DNA of 64,000 nucleotides from Mycolicibacterium sp. YH-1 (GTDB lineage Bacteria > Actinomycetota > Actinomycetes > Mycobacteriales > Mycobacteriaceae), in the NCBI RefSeq assembly GCF_022557175.1, contig NZ_CP092915.1:4774001-4838000 (forward strand), read 5' to 3'. Position 1 is the first letter of the stretch, and each line of letters opens with the position of its first letter. The notes below the pieces were generated by a model. The model did not search any database, was not told the DNA's origin, and saw nothing but the letters and a program-made list of their open reading frames with translations. The position numbers and the translations under genes were made by a program. Positions 8,187 to 17,366 of the stretch are shown piece by piece.

Positions 8187-9020
8187 CTAGGTGGCCAGGA
8201 ATTGCAGAGCGTCGGGCACGAAGGTTCGGTGGTGCTGGAATACTCCGCCGTGCCCAGAGTTCGGGTAGATCTTCAACTGCGCGTTGGGAAGTCGACGTGC
8301 CATATCGGCTGAGTGGCTGCTGTCCACCATGAGATCGTGATCCCCGTTGGCCACCAGGACAGGGTGGGTGATGACGGAGAGGTCATCGGGATCGCACTTG
8401 CCGGCGTGCCGAATGGCCTTGATCTGAGCGATGCCAGCCTGAAGAGAGATCTTCTTGTCGCGGTTCTGTGTCCGCTCTTTGAGTCGGCCCAGGTACTGCG
8501 ACGCGGCGCGCTTGCCTTCGGGACTGCGGGGGAAGAACAGGAAGTTCCTGGGGTCGCTGCGCGTGAGCGCCGCCTTGAGGTAAGCAGACCCGACGATGGT
8601 GGCCATCTTGTCGATACCGCCGGCGCCGCGCGGGCCCGTGCCGGCCAGGATCATTCGGCGGACGAGTTCCGGTGCCTGCAGCGCCACCATCTGGGCGACG
8701 CCGCCGCCGAGTGAGAATCCGAACAGGTCAACCTGCTGGACGCCCAGCGCACGGATGACGGCGATCGCATCGGTGCCCATCTGCTCGACGGTGGTCGGCA
8801 CCGACCCTCCGGTGGCGCCGACACCGCGATTGTCGAAGGCGATGATGCGGTGGTGCGCGGCGATGCCGTCGATGATGCGCGGGTCCCAGTCGTCGAGAAC
8901 CGCGGTCAGGTGGTGCAGGAACACCACCGGAATGCCTGAGCCGGTGCCGAGTTCGCGGTAGGTGAACGTCACGCCGTCGACGTCGATGGTGCGATTCGGT
9001 GCGTCTTTCCAGGTGCTCAT
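8187..9020 (-). CDS. Alpha/beta hydrolase, second of a tandem pair
   Basis: This 277-residue paralogue of the downstream hydrolase has the same catalytic set: GFSLGG nucleophile elbow, NGDHDLMV acid and NSGHGGVF His. In the oxyanion segment it has VFLHHLTAVLDDWDP where the paralogue has VFLVHLAATLDNWDP. I prefer the ATG at 9020 (MSTWKDAPN, AGG 7 bases upstream) over the in-frame ATG at 9044, because the latter lies next to the operator. It is the promoter-proximal gene of the two-hydrolase operon, and the 29-bp gap to the second gene indicates co-transcription. Confidence 0.88.
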   Translation of the reverse strand: MSTWKDAPNRTIDVDGVTFTYRELGTGSGIPVVFLHHLTAVLDDWDPRIIDGIAAHHRIIAFDNRGVGATGGSVPTTVEQMGTDAIAVIRALGVQQVDLFGFSLGGGVAQMVALQAPELVRRMILAGTGPRGAGGIDKMATIVGSAYLKAALTRSDPRNFLFFPRSPEGKRAASQYLGRLKERTQNRDKKISLQAGIAQIKAIRHAGKCDPDDLSVITHPVLVANGDHDLMVDSSHSADMARRLPNAQLKIYPNSGHGGVFQHHRTFVPDALQFLAT

Positions 9021-9044
9021 TGCGGTGCCTATCGTCGGAATCAT

Positions 9045-9072
9045 CTTACGATCGTAATATTATGACCGTAAG
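9045..9072. promoter_or_regulatory. Palindromic TetR-type operator between divergent genes
   Basis: A 28-bp inverted repeat has half-sites CTTACGATCGTAAT and ATTATGACCGTAAG (12 of 14 positions symmetric), with a perfect 12-bp core TTACGATCGTAA at 9046-9057. It lies in the AT-rich gap between the hydrolase operon and the tetR gene, where a TetR dimer could repress both directions. A possible -10 (TAGTAT, 9082-9087) for the regulator lies just to the right. Confidence 0.7.
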
Positions 9073-9125
9073 CTAACGTGCTAGTATTGGCAAGCACGAG
9101 ATTCCACGAGGGCTGGGAGATAGCC

Positions 9126-9716
9126 ATGGCGCCATCGGCCGCGGAACGCAAAGCCGCGACTCGACGCCGGATCATCGAGACGGCCAGCGAGCGCTTCAAG
9201 CAGGACGGCATCGACGGTTCCGGCATCGCCACCCTCATGTCCGATGCCGGCCTGACCAACGGCGCGTTCTACGCGCACTTTTCGTCCAAGGACGATCTCG
9301 TGGCCAACGTCGTGGCCGACCAGCTACGCGCCCAGCACAACAACCTGAGTTCATTACCCCCCGGCCGGCAAGCGCTTGAAGGATTCGTCCGCGACTACCT
9401 CTCGCCAGATCATCGCGACCATCCGGGCACCGGCTGCCCCAACGCTGCCCTACTCGATGAGATCGGACGTTGCGATGACGCCGTCCGGGATGCCTACACC
9501 GACGGAATGCAGTCGATCGTCGACGTCATCGCCGCGCACTTGTCTCCACGCGACCCGTTCGCTGCGCGCACCACGGCCTTAGGGCTGTTCACGGTTCTCG
9601 TCGCTACCTTGCAACTCGCACGCGCGGTCTCTGACCGACAACTGTCCGACGACATCCTCGCCTCCGGCATCTTCAACGCAAAGCTGCTCCTCGATCGCCG
9701 GCCTGAAGGGAGATGA
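9126..9716 (+). CDS. TetR/AcrR-family transcriptional regulator
   Basis: This is a 196-residue TetR-family repressor. The N-terminal helix-turn-helix is ERKAATRRRIIETASERFK to GIATLMSDAGLTNGAFYAHFSSKDDL, a strong family match. The C-terminal domain contains the TGCPNAALLDEIGRCD segment typical of TetR_C_33-type (AcrR/YxaF-like) regulators. The ATG at 9126 has GGGAG 6 bases upstream. It is followed 4 bp later by a quinone-oxidoreductase-like gene and faces two hydrolase genes across a palindrome, so it probably autoregulates and controls both units. The ligand is unknown. Confidence 0.9.
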   Translation: MAPSAAERKAATRRRIIETASERFKQDGIDGSGIATLMSDAGLTNGAFYAHFSSKDDLVANVVADQLRAQHNNLSSLPPGRQALEGFVRDYLSPDHRDHPGTGCPNAALLDEIGRCDDAVRDAYTDGMQSIVDVIAAHLSPRDPFAARTTALGLFTVLVATLQLARAVSDRQLSDDILASGIFNAKLLLDRRPEGR

Positions 9717-9720
9717 CCGC

Positions 9721-10725
9721 ATGAAGGCATTCGTCGTCACTCGATACGGCAAGAACGACGTCCGCGCAGCCGACGTGACCGAGCCGAAGGTGGGTGACAA
9801 CGACGTCCTGGTCCGGGTGAGTGCGGCCAGCGTCAACCCGCTGGACGTCATGGTCCGCAACGGAGAGTTCAAGCAGCTGCTGAAGTACAGGCCGCCCTTC
9901 GCGCTCGGCCACGACGTCGCCGGCGTAGTCACCGAGATCGGCGCGGGCGTCCGCGGTTTCAGCGTCGGCGACGAGGTGTATGCACGTCCTCGCGACCTTC
10001 GCATCGGGACCTTCGCCGAGTACATCGCGATCGACGAGAATGACGTTGCGCTCAAGCCCGCCGCCCTGTCTGTGCACGAGGCCGCTGCAGTCCCATTGGT
10101 CGCGCTGGCCGCTTGGCAGATCCTGGTCGAAAGGGCACACGTCACACCAGGGCAGAAAGTTCTCGTCCACGCCGGCGCCGGAGGGCTCGGGTCCACCGTC
10201 ATCCAGCTTGCCAAGCATCTCGGCGCACACGTCGCGACGACGGCCAACGGCGCCCGAGCGGAACTGGTCCGAAACCTCGGAGCCGACGTTGTCATCGACT
10301 ACACCACACAGGACTTCTCCCACATCCTGTCCGACTATGACCTGGTGGTGGACTCAGTCGGCGGTGAGAATCTGATGAAGTCGCTGACCGTGCTCAAACC
10401 CGGAGGCCTGGTGATCGGCGTCACCGGCCCACCCGACGCCGGATTCGCAAAACAACTCGGCGCACCCAAACCGTTCGAATTCGTGTTGTCGTTCCTCAGC
10501 CGCAAGGTGCGCAGAGCCGCCACGAAACTCGGCGTGAGCTACTCGTTCTTCTTCATGCATGCCAGTGGCACACAACTTCAGGAGCTTGCCGCACTGTACG
10601 ACGCGGGCCACATGCGCCCCGTCATCGACTCAACCTTCACCTTCGACCAGACACTCGAAGCTCTCGCCTACGTCGAGAACGGCAAATCCAAAGCCGGCAA
10701 GGTCGTCGTCACGCTCGAGCGATAA
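9721..10725 (+). CDS. Quinone oxidoreductase-like MDR NADPH dehydrogenase
   Basis: This is a 334-residue medium-chain dehydrogenase/reductase of the zinc-independent quinone oxidoreductase group. The GroES-like N-terminal half includes ASVNPLDVMVRNG and GHDVAGVVTEIG, and the Rossmann half has the nucleotide motif VHAGAGGLGSTVIQLAKHLG. Structural-zinc cysteines are absent, as expected for this subgroup. It would reduce quinones, enones or similar electrophiles with NADPH. It is encoded 4 bp after tetR and is probably co-expressed with it. The unit ends at a strong bidirectional hairpin. Confidence 0.88.
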   Translation: MKAFVVTRYGKNDVRAADVTEPKVGDNDVLVRVSAASVNPLDVMVRNGEFKQLLKYRPPFALGHDVAGVVTEIGAGVRGFSVGDEVYARPRDLRIGTFAEYIAIDENDVALKPAALSVHEAAAVPLVALAAWQILVERAHVTPGQKVLVHAGAGGLGSTVIQLAKHLGAHVATTANGARAELVRNLGADVVIDYTTQDFSHILSDYDLVVDSVGGENLMKSLTVLKPGGLVIGVTGPPDAGFAKQLGAPKPFEFVLSFLSRKVRRAATKLGVSYSFFFMHASGTQLQELAALYDAGHMRPVIDSTFTFDQTLEALAYVENGKSKAGKVVVTLER

Positions 10726-10766
10726 CCCGTGAGCGACGCTCAATCGAGACCTGTCCCACAAACGAG

Positions 10767-10800
10767 AAAGCCCGCCCTGACCGAGGTCAGAGCGGGCTTT
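10767..10800. terminator. Bidirectional hairpin terminator
   Basis: A 9-bp stem AAAGCCCGC / GCGGGCTTT flanks a loop that itself contains CTGACC/GGTCAG. The A- and T-tracts at the two feet allow it to end both the plus-strand oxidoreductase mRNA and the minus-strand tRNA-Ala transcript. Confidence 0.8.
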
Positions 10801-10806
10801 AGTACG

Positions 10807-10879
10807 TGGAGCTAAGGGGATTCGAACCCCTGACCCCCACACTGCCAGTGTGGTGCGCTACCAACTGCGCCATAGCCCC
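10807..10879 (-). tRNA. tRNA-Ala (anticodon GGC)
   Basis: A 73-nt cloverleaf folds on the minus strand: acceptor GGGGCTA/TAGCTCC with discriminator A, D-arm GCGCAGTTGGTAGCGC, anticodon stem CCACA/TGTGG around loop CTGGCAG (GGC), and T-arm AGGGG-TTCGAAT-CCCCT. CCA is not encoded. Its 3' 24 bases are repeated at 6212-6235, suggesting use as an integration target. Confidence 0.95.
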
Positions 10880-10934
10880 TCAAGTGGTGCCTGTCGAAGT
10901 TACACCAACTGCTTCCACGGTTCAAAACAGCTGG

Positions 10935-12221
10935 TCACGGGACCTCTCCACCGGCCTCCGGACCCAGTGGGCGGGCCGGAGTGTGCTCCGTATCGCTGCG
11001 TGGCCGGGTCTCCGGTGCGAAAACCCAGAACACCGCCGCGGCCAGCAGGATGACACCGCTGACCGCGAACGCGGCCCCGTAGGAGAAGTGCAGCGCGATC
11101 TGCCCGACCGCGAGCGAACCGAGGATCGCACCGAAGTCCGACGTCATCTGGAATGTCGCGATGGCCGTGCCTCCGCGCGACTTGTTGCCCACGATGTCGG
11201 CGACGGCGGCCTGCTGTGGCGAGATGAAGATGCCGGTCGCCGCACCGGTGACGAATGCCGCGATCAGGAAGATGGGCAGCGAATCCGTGTAACCCACCAG
11301 CACGGTGGCGGCCGCGGCCACCGGCAGCCCGATCAGCAGGGGAATCCGCCTGCCGACCCGGTCGGATAGATAGCCGCTGGGCAACACGACGGCGACGTTC
11401 CCTATGGCGAACGTCGCCAGCGCCAGACCCGCCATACCCGGCCCGCGGCCCAGCACCTCGACGACGAACAGCGGGATCAGCGCGACGCGCAGGCCGAACG
11501 CCGACCAGCCCGTCGCGAAGTTCGAGGCCAGCGCCGCGCGGTAGGCACGGTTGCGCAACGCGGCGCGCACGCTGAGGGCCGGCTCGGTCTGCTCGTCCGG
11601 CGTCGCGAGCGACGACTTGCGCAGCGTGACGAACACCACCGCGGCGGCGACCAGTAGCGCGACGCCGTAGATGACGAACGGCATCGACAGGCCCAGGCCC
11701 GCGGTGAGGCTGCCCAGCACGGGCCCGCACACCGAGCCGACCAGGAACGCCGAGGTGAACATGCCGGACACCCGGCCGCGCGCATCGGGCGGCGAGATCC
11801 TGATCATCAACCCCAGCGACGACACCGTGAACATCGCCGATCCGAGCCCGCCCAGCGAGCGGAACAGGAGCAGCTGCCAGTAGGTGTCGGCGAAGGCACA
11901 CGCACCGGTGGACAGCGCCACGATCAGCAGGCCACTGACGTAGACGGGCCGCTCCCCCAGCCGCTGCACCAGCAGGCCCGCGGGCGGAGCCCCGACCAGA
12001 CGCATCAGCGCGAAGGCCGTGATGACGAAGGTGGCTGCCGCGATGCTGACGCCGAAGTGGCGCGCGTACTGCGGCAGCACCGGCGCCACCACGCCATAGC
12101 CGAGCGCGACGACCGCGTTGCAGAAAATGAGGACCCAGACCTCGCGGGGCAGCTTGGCCTTCGGCGCCTGCTGACCCGAATCAATGGCCTGCGTACAGTC
12201 GGCCTCCGCGTCAGAACTCAC
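10935..12221 (-). CDS. MFS transporter (drug/metabolite exporter type)
   Basis: This is a 428-residue major facilitator with about twelve hydrophobic helices. Motifs include [19 protein letters not shown] in helix 1, [12 protein letters not shown] in helix 4, [15 protein letters not shown] (motif A-like, second half) and a long basic/acidic C-terminal tail. I place the start at the GTG of a GTGA overlap with the pgm stop ([12 protein letters not shown]), because the frame upstream merely shadows pgm. This suggests co-expression with phosphoglucomutase, although a functional link is not obvious. The substrate is unknown. Confidence 0.87.
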   Translation of the reverse strand: MSSDAEADCTQAIDSGQQAPKAKLPREVWVLIFCNAVVALGYGVVAPVLPQYARHFGVSIAAATFVITAFALMRLVGAPPAGLLVQRLGERPVYVSGLLIVALSTGACAFADTYWQLLLFRSLGGLGSAMFTVSSLGLMIRISPPDARGRVSGMFTSAFLVGSVCGPVLGSLTAGLGLSMPFVIYGVALLVAAAVVFVTLRKSSLATPDEQTEPALSVRAALRNRAYRAALASNFATGWSAFGLRVALIPLFVVEVLGRGPGMAGLALATFAIGNVAVVLPSGYLSDRVGRRIPLLIGLPVAAAATVLVGYTDSLPIFLIAAFVTGAATGIFISPQQAAVADIVGNKSRGGTAIATFQMTSDFGAILGSLAVGQIALHFSYGAAFAVSGVILLAAAVFWVFAPETRPRSDTEHTPARPLGPEAGGEVP

Positions 12222-13852
12222 GCTATGACTGTATTCACCACCTCGCGGGCCGCCTCCTGCACCTCCGCCAGATGCTCCGGCCCCAGAAAGGACTCGGCGT
12301 AGATCTTGTAGACGTCCTCGGTTCCGGACGGGCGTGCGGCGAACCAGGCGTTCTCCGTGGTCACCTTGAGCCCACCCAGCGGGGCGCCATTGCCCGGCGC
12401 CGCGGTGAGCTTGGCGGTGATGGGCTCGCCGGCGAGTTCGGTGGCGCTCACCTGCTCGGGTGCCAGCTTGGCCAGCCGCGCCTTCTGCTCCCGGTTCGCC
12501 GGCGCATCGATGCGGGCGTAGGTCGGCGCCCCGTATTGCTGCGCCAGCTGGGTGTAGCGCTGTGACGGCGTGGAGCCGGTCACCGCCAGGATCTCCGAGG
12601 CCAGCAGCGCCAGGATGATGCCGTCCTTGTCGGTCGACCACACCGTGCCGTCGGTGCGCAGGAATGACGCTCCCGCGCTCTCCTCGCCGCCGAATCCGAT
12701 GGTGCCGCCGAGCAGTCCGTCGACGAACCACTTGAACCCGACCGGCACCTCGATCAGCTTGCGGTCCAGCCCCGCCACCACCCGGTCGATGATGGAACTG
12801 CTCACCGCCGTCTTGCCGACGGCCGTGGCGCCCGGCCACCCGGGGCGGTGGGTGTAGAGGTAGTCGATCGCCACCGCCAGGTAGTGGTTGGGATTCATCA
12901 GCCCACCGTCGGGTGTGACGATCCCGTGCCGGTCCGAGTCGGCGTCGTTGCCCGTGGCGATCTGGTAGTCGCCGATCTTGCCGATGAGTGAGGCCATGGC
13001 GTTCGGCGAGCTGCAGTCCATCCGGATCTTGCCGTCGGTGTCGAGTGTCATGAATCGCCACGTCGCGTCGACAAGCGGGTTGACCACGGTCAGTTCGAGT
13101 CCGTGCGTCTCGGCGATGGCGCCCCAGTAGTCGACGCTGGCACCGCCGAGCGGATCCGCGCCGATGCGCACACCCTCCGCCCGGATCGCATGGATGTCGA
13201 CGACGTTGGGCAGGTCCTGGACGTAGGCGTTGAGGTAGTCGTGGCGCTCCGCCGTCTGCATCGCGCGCGCCAGCGGGATGCGCTTCACGTCAGCGAGCCC
13301 GCCCCGCAGGATCTCATTGGCCCGCTTGGCGATAACCCCGGTCGCATCGGTGTCCGCGGGCCCACCGTTGGGCGGGTTGTACTTGAAGCCGCCATCGCGG
13401 GGCGGGTTGTGCGACGGCGTGACCACGATGCCGTCGGCCAGATCACTGTCCCGCCCGCGGTTGAACGCCAGGATCGCGTGGCTGACCGCTGGCGTCGGCG
13501 TGTACCGGTCGGCGGCGTCGACCATCGCCACCACGTCATTGGCGGCGAGCACCTCCAGGGCCGACCCCCACGCCGGCTCCGACAGCGCATGGGTGTCGCG
13601 GCCGATGAACAGCGGGCCCGTGGTGCCCTGCGCTGCGCGGTACTCGACGATCGCCTGGGTGGTGGCCAGGATGTGCGCCTCGTTGAACGCGGCGTCCAGG
13701 CTGGAGCCGCGGTGCCCCGACGTCCCGAACGCCACCTGCTGGGCGATGTCGTCCGGGTCGGGGGCCACCGTGTAGTAGGCGGTGACCACCTGGGCCACAT
13801 CGATCAGGTCCTCGGGGCGCGCCGGTTGGCCGGCACGCGGATTGGCAGCCAT
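12218..13852 (-). CDS. pgm: Phosphoglucomutase (alpha-D-glucose phosphate-specific)
   Basis: This 544-residue enzyme interconverts glucose-1-phosphate and glucose-6-phosphate (E. coli Pgm is 546 aa), feeding glycogen, trehalose and UDP-glucose synthesis in the cytosol. It shows the N-terminal [10 protein letters not shown] phosphate site, the phosphoserine loop [20 protein letters not shown], the metal loop [12 protein letters not shown], the sugar loop [11 protein letters not shown] and a C-terminal [14 protein letters not shown] phosphate-binding loop. The ATG at 13852 gives the family N-terminus [16 protein letters not shown]; an in-frame start at 13885 would add 11 residues. It overlaps the MFS gene by 4 bases. 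Confidence 0.95.
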   Translation of the reverse strand: MAANPRAGQPARPEDLIDVAQVVTAYYTVAPDPDDIAQQVAFGTSGHRGSSLDAAFNEAHILATTQAIVEYRAAQGTTGPLFIGRDTHALSEPAWGSALEVLAANDVVAMVDAADRYTPTPAVSHAILAFNRGRDSDLADGIVVTPSHNPPRDGGFKYNPPNGGPADTDATGVIAKRANEILRGGLADVKRIPLARAMQTAERHDYLNAYVQDLPNVVDIHAIRAEGVRIGADPLGGASVDYWGAIAETHGLELTVVNPLVDATWRFMTLDTDGKIRMDCSSPNAMASLIGKIGDYQIATGNDADSDRHGIVTPDGGLMNPNHYLAVAIDYLYTHRPGWPGATAVGKTAVSSSIIDRVVAGLDRKLIEVPVGFKWFVDGLLGGTIGFGGEESAGASFLRTDGTVWSTDKDGIILALLASEILAVTGSTPSQRYTQLAQQYGAPTYARIDAPANREQKARLAKLAPEQVSATELAGEPITAKLTAAPGNGAPLGGLKVTTENAWFAARPSGTEDVYKIYAESFLGPEHLAEVQEAAREVVNTVIA

Positions 13853-13903
13853 GGCACGATTCTGCTCCTCATCGGGCGGTCGCACCGTCCCGGCACCGAG
13901 AAT

Positions 13904-14419
13904 TCAACTGGCCACGGTGTCCGCCGGAACGATCAGCAGCGGCGTTTTGCGAATCCCGATCAGGCGGTGTGCCACCGACTGGCCGAATACGGTGTCGAGG
14001 AATGAGATCAGGCCACCGCGCGGGCTCCCGATGACGACCATCAGCGCCGAGTACTCGTCGGCGACCCTGGCGAGGAGGTCGGCCGGGTCGCCGTGCCCGC
14101 CGTGGTAGGTCCATGACGCGGCCAGCCCGTCCAGGAGCCGACGCGCCTCGGCCGCCTCGTCAGCGAGGGCGGTCTCCAGTTGCTGCTCCCAGTCGGCGGC
14201 ATCAGGGTCAACGGGTGTGTCGTCGAGGTCGATGACGTGGACCACGTGGATGTGCGCCGTCAGTCGACGTGCCAACTCGACGGAGTAACGCAATGCGCCG
14301 GTGCTCGGACGATGTCCATCCCATCCGAGGACTATCGCGGCCCTCGGCTCTAGCCGGGGCTCTGGCCCCGCGCGGAATCGTGTGAGGGGGCCGGCGATTG
14401 ACCGATACACGTCGCTCAT
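13904..14419 (-). CDS. Universal stress protein (UspA family)
   Basis: This 171-residue single-domain Usp has AAIVLGWDGHRPSTGALRYSVELAR at its first strand and helix and the ATP-binding signature VVIGSPRGGLISFLDTVFGQSVAHR near the C-terminus, so it probably binds ATP. It begins 15 bp after the second fluoride-channel gene, on the same strand. It may be the last gene of the riboswitch-controlled fluoride operon, which is inference from spacing. A 51-bp gap separates it from pgm. Confidence 0.88.
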   Translation of the reverse strand: MSDVYRSIAGPLTRFRAGPEPRLEPRAAIVLGWDGHRPSTGALRYSVELARRLTAHIHVVHVIDLDDTPVDPDAADWEQQLETALADEAAEARRLLDGLAASWTYHGGHGDPADLLARVADEYSALMVVIGSPRGGLISFLDTVFGQSVAHRLIGIRKTPLLIVPADTVAS

Positions 14420-14434
14420 GTGATGGCTCCTTAC

Positions 14435-14806
14435 CTAGGACAGAGTCCAGGCCAATACCAACCCCGCGATACACGCGCCCACTGAGGTCACCAGCGAACC
14501 GACCGCGTTGGCGAGCGCCTTGATCGAGTGCCGCTGCTCAGCGAGTCGTACCGTCTCGAAGCTTGCGGTGCTGAATGTCGTGTAACCGCCGCAGAATCCG
14601 GTGCCGACGATCTGTTGCAGGCTGTGCGGGGCTCCGTCGAAGATCACCAGCCCGGCCAGTACCCCCAGCAGCAGTGACCCGGTCACGTTGATGATGACGG
14701 TGGCCCACGGAAACGACACGGTCCGGCGATGCTTCACCGCGGCGTCGATGAGGAATCGCAGGAGGGCTCCCGTGGCGCCGGCCAGCATCACGGCGAGGAC
14801 CGTCAC
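14435..14806 (-). CDS. crcB: FluC/CrcB fluoride channel subunit 2
   Basis: This 123-residue protein has four transmembrane helices and belongs to the fluoride exporter family. Diagnostic motifs are GATGALLRFLID in helix 1, FPWATVIINVTGSLLLG with the conserved Asn, and FCGGYTTFSTASFET around the helix 3 break with the fluoride-coordinating Phe and Thr residues. The start is the GTG of a GTGA overlap with the other crcB gene. Actinobacteria often carry two adjacent subunits, which may form a heterodimer of opposite topology. Confidence 0.92.
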   Translation of the reverse strand: MTVLAVMLAGATGALLRFLIDAAVKHRRTVSFPWATVIINVTGSLLLGVLAGLVIFDGAPHSLQQIVGTGFCGGYTTFSTASFETVRLAEQRHSIKALANAVGSLVTSVGACIAGLVLAWTLS

Positions 14807-15285
14807 GACACCGACTCCGACCACGTTCTGCCGAGTCGGCCGGCGGCAACGATGCCCGTCCACGCGGCGATGATCCCCACGACGACGGTGCACACGCCGT
14901 ACACGGCACCGAGTAGCACGTCACCATGACGCCCCAGCAATGAGACCTCGAGTGCCAGTGTGCTGTAGGTGGTGAAGGCGCCGCACAGGCCGGTGCCTCC
15001 GAACAGTCGGATGCGCTGTCGCCAGCCGGCGTCGGGACCGACCATGGCGAGCGTCTCCAGCAGCGCCCCGAGAACGAAGGCGCCGGTGATGTTGATGACG
15101 AAGGTGGCCCATGGCCAGGCCCCTGGCGGGGTGGGTACGGACTGCTCGATCAGCCAGCGCAGACCCGTGCCGATGACCCCGCCGGCGAAGACCCACGCCC
15201 ACGCGGTCGGCCGAAGGTGGAGCGGACGCGCCGAGTCGGGGTCAAGGGGAAGCTCTGTGTGGGAATCCTGCCGTTCGGCGCCCAT
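14803..15285 (-). CDS. crcB: FluC/CrcB fluoride channel subunit 1
   Basis: This 160-residue fluoride channel subunit has a hydrophilic N-terminal extension of about 30 residues, then AGGVIGTGLRWLIEQ, WPWATFVINITGAFVLG and FGGTGLCGAFTTYSTLALE, the family hallmarks. The ATG at 15285 has AGGA 6 bases upstream; a TTG directly before it is less likely. A fluoride riboswitch ends 26 nt upstream, so fluoride binding should turn on this gene and the coupled second crcB. Confidence 0.93.
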   Translation of the reverse strand: MGAERQDSHTELPLDPDSARPLHLRPTAWAWVFAGGVIGTGLRWLIEQSVPTPPGAWPWATFVINITGAFVLGALLETLAMVGPDAGWRQRIRLFGGTGLCGAFTTYSTLALEVSLLGRHGDVLLGAVYGVCTVVVGIIAAWTGIVAAGRLGRTWSESVS

Positions 15286-15311
15286 CAAGAATCCTCTCCG
15301 TCGGTATCGGA

Positions 15312-15370
15312 GTAGGAGCTATCAGCCGTCATCGGCGGTTCGGGTTCACCCAGGCGAGATCCATCGCCGC
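15312..15370 (-). promoter_or_regulatory. Fluoride (crcB) riboswitch
   Basis: Read on the minus strand, the leader contains GGCGATGG followed by TCGCC (first stem GGCGA/TCGCC), a GGGT-GA-ACCC hairpin, AACCGCC, then the stem GCCG-ATGA-CGGC and the hallmark CTGATAGCTCCTAC. Order and conserved blocks match the crcB RNA aptamer, including the region that forms its pseudoknot. It lies between the expected promoter region and the crcB ribosome-binding site. Confidence 0.92.
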
Positions 15371-15473
15371 GAATGAGGCTATCAGTTCCCCTGTCCGGTG
15401 GGCAGGTTGGACAAGCCGGGGATTTGGCGTCCGTGTGGCGGAATCGATCAGCCAGGCACCCACCCAGCAGGGG

Positions 15474-15492
15474 TAAGCCTAGCCTTGCCTAA
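15474..15492 (+). promoter_or_regulatory. IdeR iron box upstream of mbtL
   Basis: The 19-mer TAAGCCTAGCCTTGCCTAA (reverse complement TTAGGCAAGGCTAGGCTTA) matches the IdeR/DtxR consensus TTAGGTTAGGCTAACCTAA at 14 of 19 positions. It lies about 25 bp before mbtL. A possible -10, TACGGT, sits 8 bp before the mbtL ATG, so Fe-IdeR would cover the -35 region and the mRNA may be leaderless or nearly so. Confidence 0.8.
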
Positions 15493-15516
15493 AGCGGGCA
15501 TGTACGGTTTCCCGCC

Positions 15517-15786
15517 ATGGGAACCTCTACGCCCGAGTCGGTCAGCGCCGCCCTGACCGAGATCTTGCGCGACGACATGAACGTCGACGTCAGCCGGATC
15601 ACCCGCGAGTCTCACCTCATCGACGACGTGGGCCTTGATTCGGTGGCGTTCGCCGTCGGAATGGTGGCCATCGAGGACAAACTCGGTGTCGCGCTGTCCG
15701 AGGAGGATCTGCTGAGTTCCGAGACGGTCGGCGACCTCGAGGCTGCAATTCTCGCGAAGATCCCTGCTGCGCAGAACAACTCATGA
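15517..15786 (+). CDS. mbtL: Acyl carrier protein for mycobactin acyl chain
   Basis: This 89-residue acyl carrier protein has the phosphopantetheine serine in the segment [20 protein letters not shown]. In the known mbt-2 locus MbtL carries the fatty chain that is activated by MbtM, desaturated by MbtN and transferred by MbtK to the mycobactin lysine. Gene order and orientation here are exactly that locus. It follows an IdeR box and overlaps mbtM by ATGA. Confidence 0.93.
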   Translation: MGTSTPESVSAALTEILRDDMNVDVSRITRESHLIDDVGLDSVAFAVGMVAIEDKLGVALSEEDLLSSETVGDLEAAILAKIPAAQNNS

Positions 15787-17366
15787 ACGTCCTCGCGTCG
15801 GCCCTGTCGGAGGCGATGCGAGGAGCCAGGACAGACCTGGTCGTTCTGGATTCCGACGACGGTTCGTGGGCGCACCATCCCTGGCAGGAGGTGCACACCC
15901 GGGCGGAGAACGTCGCGGCACACCTCACCGACGGCGACACCGACGCGGTGGGCCTGATCGGTGAGCCCAGTGTCGAGTTCCTCGCCGCCATTCCCGGCGC
16001 GTTCTTCGCGGGCGCGGCACTGTCCATCCTGCCCGGGCCGGTGCGTGGCGCCGATCCCGCGCAGTGGGCCCAGGCCACGCTGGCGCGATTCCGTTCCATC
16101 GGCGTGCGCACCGTATTGAGCCACGGCACCTACCTGGACCTGTTGCGCGGGCGCACAGAGTCCATCGCGGTGCACGACGTGACTCAGATCGCCAACCCGC
16201 ATCGTTCGACGACCTTCCACGGCGCGGATGGCGGTGACGTCGCGATCCTGCAGGGCACGGCGGGCTCCACCGGCACCCCCAAGGCCGCCCGGATATCGCC
16301 CGCCGCGGCACTCGCGAACTACCGCGGGCTTATTCAACGGGTCAACGTCGATCACAACAGTCGAGCCCACAGCTGGCTGCCCATCTACCACGACATGGGC
16401 CTGGCCTTCCTGCTGACGAGCATGCTGGCTGGCGCCGACCTCTGGCAGGCCCCGACAACGGCGTTCGCGGGAAACCCGTTCGGCTGGCTGAAGTGGCTGA
16501 CCGAGAGCCGGGCCACCATGACCGCGGCACCGAACATGGCCTACAACATCGTCGGCAAGTACGCCAAGATCGTCAACGACGACGTGGATTTGAGCCATAT
16601 AGGGTTTGCGCTCAACGGCGGCGAACCGGTCGACTGCGCGGGCACCCAGCGCTTCGCCACCGAGATGGCCCGCTTCGGCTTCGACCCCACGGCGCTCTCC
16701 CCGTCCTATGGCCTCGCCGAATCAACGTGCGCGGTAACCGTTCCCACCCCGTTCTCGGGTCTGGTGATCGATGAACCGACGGTCCGCTCCGACGGCGGTC
16801 AATCGACCCGAACGTTCGCGGTGCTCGGTGAGGCCATCCCCGGCATGGAGGTCCGAATCAACGCCGACCAACCACGGGACACCGAGGTCACCGGACGCGA
16901 GGTCGGCGATGTCGAGGTGCGCGGCACGTCGCTCATGACGGGCTACGTCGGCGAGGCACACATCGACCCGACCGTGTGGCTACCCACCGGTGACCTCGGC
17001 TATTTCGTGGACGGCGGCCTCGTCGTGTGCGGACGGGTAAAGGAACTCATCACGGTGGCGGGTCGCAACCTGTTCCCCACCGAGATCGAGCGGGTCGCCG
17101 CACAGGTCACGGGTGTCCGCGAGGGTGGCGTCGTCGCAGTCGGCACCGATGAGACCTCGGCACGCCCCGGCCTGGTGATTGCCGCCGAGTTCAAGGGCAC
17201 CGACGAGTCCGCGGCCCGCAGCGACCTGGTTGCCCGGGTCGCATCGGAATGCGGCGTGGTGCCAGCCGATGTCATCTTCATGAAGCCGGGAGCACTGCCC
17301 CGGACATCGTCGGGCAAGCTGCGCCGACTGGAAGTCAAGCGAAACCTCGAGAGAGCAGGCCGATGA
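15783..17366 (+). CDS. mbtM: Fatty acyl-AMP ligase of mycobactin synthesis
   Basis: This 527-residue adenylate-forming enzyme (FadD33 in M. tuberculosis) activates a fatty acid as acyl-AMP and loads MbtL. The ATP loop is [14 protein letters not shown], the adenylation motif is [13 protein letters not shown], the acidic motif is [20 protein letters not shown] and the C-terminal catalytic Lys lies in [15 protein letters not shown]. It overlaps mbtL and mbtN by 4 bases on each side, indicating one iron-repressed operon. Confidence 0.93.
   Translation: MNVLASALSEAMRGARTDLVVLDSDDGSWAHHPWQEVHTRAENVAAHLTDGDTDAVGLIGEPSVEFLAAIPGAFFAGAALSILPGPVRGADPAQWAQATLARFRSIGVRTVLSHGTYLDLLRGRTESIAVHDVTQIANPHRSTTFHGADGGDVAILQGTAGSTGTPKAARISPAAALANYRGLIQRVNVDHNSRAHSWLPIYHDMGLAFLLTSMLAGADLWQAPTTAFAGNPFGWLKWLTESRATMTAAPNMAYNIVGKYAKIVNDDVDLSHIGFALNGGEPVDCAGTQRFATEMARFGFDPTALSPSYGLAESTCAVTVPTPFSGLVIDEPTVRSDGGQSTRTFAVLGEAIPGMEVRINADQPRDTEVTGREVGDVEVRGTSLMTGYVGEAHIDPTVWLPTGDLGYFVDGGLVVCGRVKELITVAGRNLFPTEIERVAAQVTGVREGGVVAVGTDETSARPGLVIAAEFKGTDESAARSDLVARVASECGVVPADVIFMKPGALPRTSSGKLRRLEVKRNLERAGR

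Noticed and set aside
10935..13061. A 708-codon frame fusing pgm-region sequence to the MFS transporter
   Set aside because: The first 280 codons shadow the pgm gene in another frame. The MFS homology begins at the GTG that overlaps the pgm stop.
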